In this document: positions 1 through 11,925 of the stretch, one piece after another
Layout of the letters: each line of letters begins with the position of its first letter
Numbering within the stretch: the first letter of the stretch is position 1
From: Hyphodiscus hymeniophilus
Taxonomy: Eukaryota > Ascomycota > Leotiomycetes > Helotiales > Hyphodiscaceae
DNA: 64,000 bases
Direction: 5' to 3'
NCBI GenBank assembly: GCA_016508695.1
Contig: VNKQ01000015.1
Location: 248,001-312,000, forward strand
Made by a program: the position numbers and the translations under genes
Notes under the pieces: model-generated
The model's database searches: none
What the model saw: the letters and a program-made list of their open reading frames with translations, nothing else
Told to the model about the DNA's origin: nothing

Positions 1-263
1 CTTCGTGCATTAATGCCATCGGCATTCCCAACCAGCGTTTGGTGCGGACGAGCATCGATGCAAAGCAGCGAAGTAGCAGAAGGGCCGTACCGTGTAAGAA
101 GCACCCTCAGCATAAGGCCAGACGGTCCGCCCCCGATCACCAGGACTTCATAGCGTTTTGGGTCTGGGGATGGAAGAGGAGTGAGACGAGGGAAGGGTGC
201 AGCTCGAGTACATGTGGCATACACATCTTGCTGAGCCCATTCGACTTCAAGACTGCCAGGCAT
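1..263 (-). CDS. FAD-dependent monooxygenase, phenol-hydroxylase-like (N-terminal part, runs off the window)
   Basis: The reverse strand reads from ATG at 263-261 to the window edge without a stop (87 codons). The N-terminus reads MPGSLEVEWAQQDVYA, followed by the dinucleotide-binding stretch YEVLVIGGGPSGLML (GxGxxG, residues about 44-49), which holds the ADP part of FAD. A conserved GNADGINAR segment comes after it, resembling the GQADGLxxR region of phenol 2-monooxygenase/PHBH-fold hydroxylases. Such enzymes use FAD and NADPH to hydroxylate aromatic rings. Only the first FAD-binding part is visible; the catalytic and thioredoxin-like domains would lie beyond base 1. The start is the first in-frame ATG before the motif. 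The family assignment is fairly secure, the substrate is unknown. Confidence 0.75.
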   Translation of the reverse strand, partial: MPGSLEVEWAQQDVYATCTRAAPFPRLTPLPSPDPKRYEVLVIGGGPSGLMLRVLLTRYGPSATSLLCIDARPHQTLVGNADGINAR

Positions 264-1850
264 GATCGCGACTATGAAATCACAAATTTTCTCTTGAGAT
301 GTAGTTTCTATGTGGAACTGAGTCAAAGAGATTTCGAGGCTCTTCACGATGTGGAAACATGTCGCTAGCGCCGACCTGACGAAGGACGAAGAATAAGCTC
401 AAGTCGCGCTACTTCTCATGGTTGACAAATACTATCCAACGACTGCCGATTATAATCTTGCAGCAAGCATGAGAAGTGAACGGCGGAAGCTATCTGAGCA
501 CTTGCCCGGCGGGAGGATCCACTCGGATGCCATCGTTACACGCTGAAACTTGCACTACACACTCGTGAATCGCTTTAGGGGTTGGGTCTTTTGAAATTCT
601 GGGGTCCTTCCAACTTAAAAATTAACCACTCCGGAGATATATCCTTCCTATCCCCCCTATACGTACAGATATGGTGGTCTCGGAAATGATCGACATTCGA
701 CGTAGAATTGAGAATCTCATACGATAGGCAGTACCAAACTCCAGCGCCTTCAGTGCACATACTAGGTATCCCGACCTTGATGAGGTTATCTCCTTTGCTT
801 TGTCTGTTGGCAATATTTGATTGAGTCCAACTGTACTTCTCCTTACGTGCCTTCCATCCCTCCAAAAATCCCACCAAGCTGTACCTTCCTGTGTCTCGCA
901 TTTTGACCTACTTGTACATTATTGGCGTTTGAAGTTTGTGTGAACTACTCATTCAAAACTTCTGTAGATAGTGTAGCAGAGGTCGAGAGGACAAAAGGGG
1001 ACAAGCATGTTCACTCGACTTTAAGAACCCAAGCTACATGATTACGTGGATTTATTCATGCTTCCGTACAACTCTACACACCGCCTGTAGTGCAAAAAAA
1101 ACATTGGAATTTTGATTCCAAATTCCCCAAACCACCGCATAACCAAAATATATTTAAACTGTTTAAAATCTCTATTGAAATAATGGGAACACCCGAAATA
1201 CTCATCTCTAATAGTTAACTATTACTATTTCAAGAGGTCTATTATTGCGAAATAAATTAATTTTCAAATTCATCGATTTCAGCCTCCTTTAGGCGTTCGT
1301 CAGGCTCGGCTCGCGCGGACCATTTGTCTTTTTCTTCTTTCAAATAAGAATCAAATCAAAGGGCTTCAATGTATTCAAAAGCACTACTAGACTTAATAAA
1401 ACTCACTCAAAATAAAAGCGCAAACTATGCCCTTCTTCAATATAAGAGTGAATTAACACAACCACGTCCTGGTTGTGCGGTAGGTACGAAGCTGGGTGGT
1501 TGGGGAAATTTTAACTTTCTGCGAGTTGGAGTATGAGTAACGCCACTCTTCATCAAGATCTGACGGCTTTCCACTTCCGTGCTGGGATATACTTTTACCC
1601 CACGGCTAACGGCACATCTAGGGTCAAGCAATCGACAGTCGCCCCGACCCACAAACAGAGATCCTCAGATGGCACTTCCTCAAAGAGACAGGATGCTGCA
1701 ATCCTCCCCGCTGCACATCCCCCATCTTTCCGACTGGAGGACGATACGCAGACGCATACAGGCTCACGACTGACGAAGCCTGGAAGGACATATCCTGTGC
1801 ATTCAATCACCCTCGAGCATCTCGACACGCTGTGTTACAGTTCCTGCGCA
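264..1850. other. Intergenic region between divergent genes
   Basis: This 1.6-kb spacer separates the divergent monooxygenase (minus) and MFS transporter (plus). It contains only short, unconvincing ORFs and AT-rich patches around 1080-1260. An open stretch upstream of the transporter start (1533-1850) is in frame but low-complexity and is treated as 5' leader. Confidence 0.5.
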
Positions 1851-3796
1851 ATGTCTAGTCCTGTAGAGAGTTCTTCAGAAGACACAGCCGTGGTCCCTCG
1901 AGCAACGCACAATGGCCTCGACCTCGAGAAACAAGACACCGAAACGCAATCGATCCGCAACACAGGCAGACAAAGCCCCTCCTCCAGACCGCGGGTCACT
2001 AGAACACAGTCACTCACAAGACGCAACACGAATCGCGGCCGCTTCACACACCCCCTTGCGCATGTCAAGACTACAGAGGCGGAGATTGTGGACTTTGATG
2101 GAGCGGATGACCCGTATCGGCCGCTCAATTGGCCGTTTAGAAAGAAGGTTATCACAACGTTGCTGTATGGGTTGACAACTATGGGATCGACTTGGTCGAC
2201 TAGCGTGTATAGTCCAGCGGTTGCTCAAATATCGGACGAATATCATGTAGGGAGCGAGGTGGGCTCGTTGGGTATCTCGTTCTTGTTGTTTGGATTCGGC
2301 TTGGGTCCATTGTTGTGGGCGCCATTAAGTGAAGTGTGAGTTGTGGGATTCCGGGAACTTGGCTGTCAAGACATGCATCTTTTTCGTTTCGGGAACTCGT
2401 AGCTGAATCTTGACTTTCCTTAGATACGGAAGGAAACCCGCCGTGCTAATTCCATACTTCATTGCCGCATGCTTTTCTTTCGGCACGGCCACAGCAAAAG
2501 ATATACAGACGATTCTCATCACCAGATTCTTCACTGGAATTTTTGCATCCGCCCCCGTCACGAATACTGGTGGTGTTTTAGGTGATATCTGGGCCCCGCA
2601 ACACAGAGGTACAGCAATTGTCGGATATGCTTTTGCCGTCGTCGGGGGACCTACGCTTGGGGTTAGTCTTTTCTATTCAAGGATGATATCTGCTGTGTTC
2701 GAGGTTGAGCTCCACTTTTCGAGGTGCTTGTCACCCTATATGGATGCTCTCTCTAAGTCAGATACCTATTCTTGGCAAAATGATTACTAACTATTCAAAG
2801 CCAATCGCAGGAGGTGCCATCGTAGCGAGCTATCTTCGATGGCGCTGGACTGCCTATATCACTAGTATAATGATGCTATTCTTCCTTCTCTTGGATGTGC
2901 TAGTTCTCGATGAGAGCTACCCGCCAGTACTTTTGGTCGCAAAAGCCCGTCGACTACGCCACGAGACTGGGAATTGGGCATTACATGCTCGGCATGAGGA
3001 GTGGGATGTCAGCTTGAAAGAGCTGGCCAACAAGTTCTTGATGCGTCCTTTCCGTCTTTTAGCTACGCCCATTTGCTTTTTGGTAGCACTTTACGCATCA
3101 TTCTGCTATGGTATCTTATATCTGTGGGCTCTCTCCCTTCTGGACCTCCAATCTCTAGCTAACATCCACTAGTTGCTTAGGAGCTATCCCGATCCAATTT
3201 GCAGAAGAGCGACATTGGGGTCCAGTCACGTCTGAAGCTCCATTTCTTGCTATCCTTCTCGGGACGCTACTTGGTGGAGCGGCTAACATTCTGTACGTCG
3301 TCCAATCCCTAGTATCGACATTACTGATCTTTAAAGTAATAACAAGTTCTACCTCCGCCAATTCGAACGGAATAACAACAAAGCCGTTCCCGAAGCGCGG
3401 CTGCCCCCCATGATGCTGGGTTCCATATTCTTTGCTATAGGCTTGTTCATGTTCGGATGGACCTCTCCGGCGCATATCTTCTGGCTAGCTCCGTGCATCG
3501 GATTGACCTTGATGGGGTTCGGCTTCTTTACGATCTTCCAAGCGGCATTGAACTACCTCATCGACACGTTCCATCGATATGGTGCAAGCGCCATCGCCGC
3601 CAACACGTTTCTGAGATCTCTGTTCGCTGGCGTGTTTCCTCTGTTTGTGATGCCGATGTTTCACAATCTGGGGATTCCGTGGGCAAGTAGTTTGCTGGGG
3701 TTCATTGCCGTTGCTTTGATACCTATCCCGTTTCTGTTTTATGTATATGGACCAGCTATCAGAAAGAGGGGGAGTTTCTCTGCTGAGGTCATGTGA
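1851..3796 (+). CDS. MFS transporter, DHA1 drug/polyamine:H+ antiporter type
   Basis: Five exons, join(1851..2335, 2424..2661, 2801..3123, 3173..3292, 3337..3796), give 541 aa. Residues 1-100 are a Ser/Thr-rich cytosolic tail, followed by NWPFRKK and twelve predicted membrane spans. The loop-2 signature reads PLSEVYGRKP across the first intron (motif A-like). Further family landmarks are ITRFFTGIFASAPVTNTGGVLGD, PIAGGAIVASYLRWRW and the NYLIDTF segment of the second half. This matches the fungal DHA1 group that contains Flr1/Tpo-like multidrug and polyamine exporters of the plasma membrane. The third intron has a weak GTGGGC donor, chosen because it restores the conserved GILYLCLGAIPIQFAEERHW junction. 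An in-frame extension to 1533 is possible, but ATG 1851 gives the usual family length. Substrate unknown. Confidence 0.9.
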
Positions 3797-4270
3797 GGAA
3801 CGTTTTGCACATGAGAGGATAACGTCTCTGCATTTAGAAGCTGGTTTTATCGGCTCTCGATACCCATATATACTCTGGCTTGTAAATATAGAAAGACATG
3901 CTTAGTACATATACTTACTGGCTCCAAATCCTGGCTTTTCATGTTTAGCTGCTTGTTCTCCGTCGTTGCAAGTTCTTATCCAATAACGAAGAAAATGTCA
4001 CGTACCAAAAGAAGTATGAACTCTTCGAATCCAACCAAATACCTCGGGAGATGGATTAGTAATCTCAAGGACAAGGACATGTGGCCCATCCCGATTCCTC
4101 TCCTAAGAAATAAGAAATTAAAATCGCGCTGCGATGTCGGCACGCGGTGCTTAACCAGCCATCTCTCTGCGATAAGTGCTACGTTCTTACATGTTGCACA
4201 AAGTTTCTGCTCCGTTGCAAATTCTACCGTTATACTTATGAAGCCACCCGATATGTACTGAAAAGGGTAT
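3797..4270. other. Intergenic, transporter 3' flank up to the retrotransposon
   Basis: Normal-composition flank between the transporter stop and the LTR element. A 106-codon ORF at 3941-4261 shows no domain or family resemblance. The 5-bp target-site duplication GTACT begins at 4271. Confidence 0.5.
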
Positions 4271-4275
4271 GTACT
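4271..4275. repeat. Target-site duplication, left (GTACT)
   Basis: GTACT directly precedes the 5' LTR and is repeated at 15828-15832 directly after the 3' LTR. A 5-bp duplication is the usual integrase footprint of Ty3/Gypsy elements. Confidence 0.9.
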
Positions 4276-4408
4276 TGTGAAGATGGGGAAGTCACAAGGG
4301 GTCTTTAGTATGCTGCCTAGTCTTTAAGGCACCAACTTGTATTTAGAGAAACCTTGTGATAGAACGAATAATTATCCCTTTTCTCCCCTTATACCGATAC
4401 AAATTTGT
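4276..4408 (+). repeat. 5' LTR (133 bp)
   Basis: Begins TGTGAAGATGGGGAAG and ends ATACAAATTTGT. It is the same length as the 3' LTR and differs from it at 11 positions in a hand alignment, all transitions. This copy keeps more TpG/CpA than the 3' copy, so it was hit less by RIP. Confidence 0.95.
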
Positions 4409-7400
4409 AAAGCCTAACGCGGGGGAATTACGAAATTAATCCCTAAGGTTATTAGATTATATTTATTCTATTCGAACCTCTTTTAATAACGAAAAACCCT
4501 ATTATTAAGACCTTACTTTAGCGTTAGTTATAAAGTTAGTTTACCCTTTTATTATAACGTTATATACCGAAATACCTCTTACTTCTCCGAGAACTTTTAT
4601 AAACTTAAAACTACTAAAATACCTCGAATTCTCTATCTACTAAACTCTTAAGATACCTTTAACCCTCGAGTTCTTATTTATATAGTATTAGGATAAAAGA
4701 GTTAGAAACTAAAAGGATTAATTCTATTAGTTAAAGCTCTTTCTTAATACTTACTTCCCTTAAACTTCCCTTACCCCTTACTTGCCTTTTCCGGACCTTA
4801 TACTTATACCTTCTTTTAAGACAAGAAAAGACTTAACCCGCTTAATTTAGATTCGAAAGAGAAACTATTAAATTCCCCTTTTAACTTTACGTTATTATCT
4901 TCTTTTATAACTTCGAAAAGATAACCTTTATCCTCTTTAAAACCTAAAGACTTTTTTAAGAAAACTATTCGATATCTTTTCCGTTAGAACTCTACCTTAT
5001 TACTTACCTCGATTAAATCTCTTATAAATATACAAACTTTATAATTTAAAATAAATAACTTAAGGGAATATTTTTACTTGTTTAAATTTAAGCTACTATC
5101 CTTTTTATAAATATTACCCTCGAGAGCTTAAAAAGCAAGTAAAGCCAAGTATACTAAAACCTAATAGCTTTATAAGTAAGGCCCTTTATATATATAATTA
5201 AAAACCAACCCTATTACTCGAATATTAAGCCTCTCTATTACTTCTCTTATAAAGTCGGGTAATTTAAGTAATAAGGATAATAGTATAAGTTTAAGAATAG
5301 CTATAAGGTTACTAAAGGATTAAGACCTATTATATAACCTAAAATTAAATCTTTTCGAGTTATTTTATTTTAATTATCTAAATATACCCCTTATATAACT
5401 AGCTAAAATATTTACTCTTCCCGACTTTTCTATTATAGGCAAATATATAGGGGATATATTAGCCTCCCGATAGCTAGCTCGTCTTATATATAACTTTAAA
5501 AAGGTATTAATAAAGCTATTATTACTTAAAGACTTCTTAAAAGCAATTAAGGTACTCTTTAAAAATAAAGCGGCCAAGCGACTAGACTTAACCCTACGAG
5601 TAAAAACGATTGTAAATAACCGCGAACATATAAAATCTATAAGTATATAAGATATTAAAGAATAGCTAGTTAAGTAATTTCTTATATTAGCTCCTTAAGT
5701 ATAAGAGGTTTTTATATAAACTAAGATTAATTTATTAAAACAAAAGCTAGATAAGTTACTTTAATAATACTATTAGCGTGTTTTAAATCTTTTAAAACGT
5801 ACTTATTTTAAAGACAAACTTTAGAAAAACGCTTTACTTTCGGAACCTTTTATTAGTATAAAAACCGTAATACTAGGTATTATTATTATTACTTTCGTTA
5901 AAGGAATTTATAATAATTAACTTCGGAAGGTCTTAGTTTTAAAAGATACTATAACGTATAGAGTACTATAAAAAGCGTATAAGATTATTTAAGTAGCTTA
6001 ACGATCGATTATAATAGAAAAATAGTATAAAGAGAAGATAGTAAAAAAGAAATATCTTAAACAATTTAAGAATTTCATTTTCTTTTAAACTAAAAAACCT
6101 ATATTAGTTATACTTACAAAACAAGTACTAAATTAGTATTAGACCTTTACTTTACTATATAGTTAGCTATAGGAAAGCTACTAACCTTAATATTAGTTTT
6201 ATTTGGCGCTTCGAGAATAATAATTCCCTTCGAATAACTAGTAATAAAGCCGAGGGTTCTAATAACAAAACAGAGGAAGATAATAATAGGGTATATATAG
6301 TTAGTAGTAAAGTTCGAACAACTAGTAATAGAGTTCAAATAATTAATAATAAAACTCGAGTAATTAATAATAGATTTCTAATAACTAATAGCGTAGTAAT
6401 TTAAATTTATTTCCCCGAACTAGCTAAAACAATATAAGTCGCGGTAATTACCCTAAGTTAGCCTTAGCTATCTATAATTTTAGACCCTTAACTATACCGA
6501 GCTATATACCCTAAATAAATACTTACTAGCCGTTAATACTATTACCCCCTTAATTATAATTACAAAATCCCTATATTAATTAGTAATATACTTATAATAG
6601 CGCAAAAGATAGGCCGTTATATCTAAGTTATAAGTAATTAGGTTATTAGAAAATAATATATAGTAATCCTCCCTTATAATTATAAGAGTAAGCCTATCTC
6701 AAGTCGATTATATTCGGAGTAACGAATATAGTAATATATTTTGTAAAGCTATTATAAACCTTAAGTATAAAATAGCGAGGTAAGCTTAGCGAGTAGACTA
6801 TAAGTTTATACGAATTCGCTATAAGCTCGGGGTCCTTTACTCTAATCTTTACTCTTACTTTAAGAATAGATATAAAAAACCTTATATTAATAGTAAAGGT
6901 TAAGAAAGGGAAAAAGTCTAAGCTACCCCTAGTTATACTTACGATAATAGGCAAAAGAAAATCGATAGAAACTATAAAGGCCTAAAAACCTTATTTAAGA
7001 GATACCGCTATATCCCTTAATGCGTTTATAGTAGAACTAGCTAAAAAACGTTAAAGAGTTACAAATATAATATAGTCGGAAGATAGTCTTAATAAATAAG
7101 TAACCCGATTAACTACTTAAAAGTCGAAGTCTTTAAAAACTATAAAGAAGACTATTTAAGAGCTTTGCGAAATTATTAAAAGATAGAGAAAAGGCCCTAT
7201 TAGTTATATTAAGCTAGTAAAACAAATATAAGTACTTATTAACCTCTTTAACTTGTTTTAGATTTCTCTAAACCTTTTAAAGGCTTTTAGAAAAATATTT
7301 ATTTAGGTTAATAAGAAGAGATAGAAAATTTCTTAAGCTACCCGAGGGGAAGAGAAGGGACCCTTATATATAGTTACCCCTAGCGGACTAATAAAACTAT

Positions 7401-9939
7401 TATCCTTAAAGGGTAAGTAAGTAAATTTTAAGGGAATTACTTAAGTATACTTTAAGGAAGTAAGTGCGAGAACTTACTTAAGGGATAGAAAAGTAGATAT
7501 AGATTAAATAAAGAATATATTATACCTTATTATTTATCCGGATAATAAGGTATTTAAAATTCTAGTTATAATTAAAGCTAAGTAAAGAGTAATATAAAAG
7601 AGAGTAAACTTTTCTATAAGTATTACTTATACAAATTAAAGAAGTAAACTTAACTTAATATCCCTAAGTCTAATAGATGCTATAAACCTTACTCTTATAG
7701 TATTAAGAGAAAAAGGCTTCGCTAGGCTTATTATAAATATAGTTAATAGAATCTCCTTAGAGTTAAGTTATTACGTAACTTTTAAAATAAGAGTACTTAG
7801 AATTTAGAGAATAATATATATCTTCCTTTAATTCTTATATAGACTACTAAACAAAAAGCTAAGCCTTTTATTAGGACTCCCTTAGCTTTATAATATTAAC
7901 GTAAAGATTATAATTTAAGAGAGTATAATAGTAATTAGTAACGTAATTAAAGGGGAAAAGTTAATTACTATTTAAGGACTTACTTTTATTCTCTCTTTAG
8001 AATATTAGCTTATCTTTTACCTACTTAACCTAACTAATAAGAAATACTTATTAGTACAAATCCTAGTCTATTTTTATAAATCTAGTAAGAAACTAGTAAA
8101 AGTAAAGGTCCCGGAGTCTAAAGTAATTATTTTAGTATAAATAAAGTTAGAAGACGATACTAATACTTTAGAAGAATTTAATACTTCTTATAGCTTTTTT
8201 ACTAATAGTACTTTAGAAAACTTTTAAACTAATATAAACTTAAGTAAGTTATAAAAGGGCTTAAACGAAAGGGGAAGGCCGTCTTAAAGGGTTCCCTTTT
8301 AAGCGCGAGAAAATAGAGAAGTCAGGGTTATAATAAGCCTTTATTTAAAAAAGAAAAGGAATATAAGCCGGCTAACTTTTACTCTTTTATACTATAGGGT
8401 AAAGAAGAATTTAAATAAGAAAAGGCTTCTTCCCCTAATAAACTTACCTAGTTAATTAAGTTAGGGTTTTACAAATTAGAGGTTCCCCTAGTATTATAAA
8501 CTAGATTTATAATATATATTAGAGCACTTTTAAGCTATACCTCGCATCTTTAAAAAGCTAATCTTTTTAGACTTATTATATTAATATTAGTTTACTAATC
8601 TCTATTATTATAACCGTTCTCAAATCCTTTACTTAAACTATTACTTAGGGTTATATATACTTCTTTTATAAACCCGGCCCTAAGGGGAATAAGTACCCCG
8701 CAAAGCTTTTTTACCCGTCGTTTAGTTATATATTTGCTTATATCGCAAGACTTATAAGAGAAAGTAAATATATAGTTCGACTTTATAAGAATCTAGCTAA
8801 GGGAAGTTATTCCTACTTTAAAAGATATAGCTTAAGTAAAACGACTCTTTTATACTTATCGAGAATTAAATATAATAGAATTATACGAGATTCTAGCTAC
8901 TAATCTATATAAATACTATATGCGCCTAAAAGAGGGCACCTAACCTTATTTAGTAAAGGTATAGAAAAGATAGCCTCTTATATAAAAAGCCTAATTAGAC
9001 AAAACGATTTAAGAAAGTTTAAAATATAGATTCTTTAAGAAGATAGTAGTCGCAAATAAAGAACTATTAGACTAGAATGTATAAGCTATTCTTATAAATA
9101 AGTCAAAAGAATTTAAGGCGGGAAGTTAAGAGTTTCGGGTTACTTTTAATTATTAAAATATAAAAGAAGACATTTTTAGTTATTATATTGTTTTAATATT
9201 AAAAGCTTATAATTATCTTTTATACCCGGACTATAAATATTACTTTTACTTTAATCTCAAATATATATACTAGTTAATTAGAATTTACTCTCTATACCGA
9301 TATTACTTTATATTTTCTATCCTAAGGATTAGATAACTCTAGTCTACCCGAATACTATAAGGGTTAATTACCTTAGCTTTCTTTATAATAGAGCTTATAT
9401 ATATTGCCCTAGGGCTTATTCTAGCCTTATACTAAGATAATAAATTATAGTCTCTCTCTAAACTATCTCTTTTCTTATTTACTAAAGACTAGTTACCCGC
9501 TTACAAGTTTTGTATAAATAATATCTTCTTAGGGATAAAAGACTTCTTTACGGCCTACGCTTTTCTAAAATAATATCTCTTGCCCCGACTTTTATAATTA
9601 TAACTAAAACTTTCTTTTAAAAAGCTTAAGTTATTTATTAAGACTATTTTAGCCTTAGGAATTAAGTATAAAGTCGGAGGCTTACTTTAGTATAAACTAG
9701 GACGCACTAATAGAATTAGGAGCTTCTCGACCCTAAAAGATTCTATAAATATATAAAAGTTTTAGGGAATAATATAAATTACTAAAAGATAAATTAAAAA
9801 CTTTACTAAACTATCCCGTCTATTAACCCGCCTTATAAGAGACGTACTATAAAAATAGAGAAGCTCGGAGTAACTAGCTTTTAAGCTAATAAAACAAAAG
9901 GCGGTAAAAGTAATTAATATATATAACTATAACTATAGA

Positions 9940-10320
9940 TTTATAATATTATTCTTTTTAGATACTTTGCTATATAAAGTAGGGTACGCTATTTTGCAAA
10001 TCTAAAACAGGGTTAAGGTTCTTATTCTATTCGATTTATTTACTTTTAGTAAGAGTTAATATAACTATAGGGTATATAAGAGAAAACTATTAGTAATTAT
10101 AGAATTCTACTAGAAGTATAAATATATAATAAGGGGTCTAAAAAGGAGTATAATCTTTATAAATTACTAACCTTTTACTTACTTCCTAAAGTCCTTTAAC
10201 TAAGAAGGAATATATACTTAATAGGCATATAAACTTCGAAATCTAAATATAAAAATTAAATATATTCTTAAATTAAAGAACAAAATTATAAATACTCTTT
10301 TACGAATAATCTTTCCCGAT
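9940..10320 (+). pseudogene. Degenerate reverse transcriptase/RNase H segment of the Gypsy pol
   Basis: One plus-strand frame (codons in register with 10081-10083) reads continuously apart from RIP-type stops. It contains FLDTLLYKVGYAILQ (where RNase H has a DAS..A.G..L.Q block), a FSKS*YNY*VYKRKLL-like stretch (start of the EREML.IV block), FTYFLKS and IIFPD. Gln codons appear as TAA/TAG and Pro/Ala/Asp codons as Leu/Ile/Asn, as expected for C-to-T and G-to-A damage. Non-functional. Confidence 0.8.
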
Positions 10321-11759
10321 AAAGAATATATATATAACTTTTAGAAGTATAAACAATTAAGAGAGAACGATAAGGAGTAGCTGAAATAGATTTAGAAAGA
10401 TAAGAAAGGAAGATATAAGAAGCTTCTTAAAAGAATAAAGCTATAGTAAGACAACTTAATAGGCATATTTACAAAATAATAAATAGAGAAGTAAGATATT
10501 CTTATAAGAGAGAAAGTAAATTTAGTAGTAAGACCTTTATATATAGATTATATATTTATTAACTCTATATTAGCTTTTATATATAAAGGGGAAACTTTAC
10601 CTTTAGACTCCGTCTAACCTTTAACTATAATAAAATATAAGCACTCTTTTTAATACTTTAAGGTTATACGATTTTTATAAATATATATAATACTAAACGA
10701 GCTAGGGAAGATTTAGAAAGAAGTATTTTGCTAAAAGTATAATAATTATAAAATCGAAAGTAAAGTAATATAATATTTATAAAAAATCAAATAGTAATAG
10801 TATATTATAAAATAAAAGGTAACTAATATTCTTTTCGAAGCTTATAACTAGAGTAGTTACTTTATAGAGGGAATTACCTCTAAGCGTCTCCGAGAAGTAT
10901 ATAAGCCTAGAATAACAAAAGATATAACCGATTATATTAAAAGATATCTAAAATATATAAAGTATAGTTTAGCTTTACGTTCTTAAATACTCTTAAAAGT
11001 CTCGGTTACTTTACTAATATAGCTTTTAGGCATTAACTTCGTAAGACTATTTCTAGTCTTCTAAAAATCTTAGGGCAAATATATTTTAATAATTATTAAT
11101 TACTTTTCCTAATTTATTTAAATATATATATATATAATAGATAATTAAGCTAAAACGATAAGATTACTTAAGGATTTCTTTACTCGAGAAGGCCTTCTTA
11201 TAAGTTTTTACTCTAACCCTAGCCTTTATTTTAAAGTAATAACTTAGAAGTTTATAGCCGACTAAAAAGTCCTTTAAGTAACTTTGCTATTAAGAGCTAA
11301 AAAGTCGACTAAGATAGTAGAGAAAGCTAATAATCTCTTTTAATAGGTATTAAAAAAGTTAGAAAGCCTTAAAACCTTTTTATAGAAAATTATATTATTT
11401 ATATTTAAGGTTAATAAATATAAGATTCTATATCTTAGTTATTTTTTATTTGAGATTTAGAAAGGCTTTAACCCAAATAAGAACTTAGAGACAACTTTCC
11501 CTAGTCACATAAGGGTTTCCCTTACTATAGTCTTATAAGACCTTAAAGCTAAGCTTTACCCGCTATATCCTAGGAATCTAGTAAATACTATAAGCTAAAA
11601 AGACGCTATCCTCGATTATATAGCTAGGCATTAAAAGACCTTATAGAAGGCGATAGTAGCATTTGACTACTAGAGAGAAATATAGAAATTAAGATATAAT
11701 ATAAGGGTATAAATATATACTTTTACTTTAAAATAGCTTGTTATATTATATAACTTAAG

Positions 11760-11925
11760 GTTAGCTAAGAAGAAGTTACGCCTATTATAAAGAGGACCCT
11801 TTATAGTTATAGGGTATAATAAAGACTATTACAAGTTATATACTATTCGATAAATTAATAATATACTAATTTTAGAGATTTTTTATAGGGATTACTTAAA
11901 ACTATTTAAGTTAAGAGAAGGGTAT
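11760..11925 (+). pseudogene. Degenerate integrase C-terminus of the Gypsy pol
   Basis: The plus strand reads RGPFIVIGYNKDYYKLYTIR followed shortly by RFFYRDYLKLF. This matches the RWRGPF...Y.L and HGDHLKPF pattern that ends fungal Gypsy integrases. pol therefore ends near 11.93 kb while the 3' LTR starts only at 15695. Confidence 0.75.

Noticed and set aside
575..901. 108-codon minus ORF
   Set aside because: No domain, no good start context, and low-complexity composition in a promoter-like spacer.
1533..1850. N-terminal extension of the MFS transporter
   Set aside because: In frame and open, but low-complexity and unlike the family; the ATG at 1851 gives the normal length.
3941..4261. 106-codon plus ORF beside the LTR
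   Set aside because: No recognisable family or promoter and biased composition.
5374..6954. Short minus-strand ORFs at 5374-5577, 6147-6338 and 6694-6954
   Set aside because: They lie in RIP-mutated retrotransposon DNA with extreme composition and look like chance frames.
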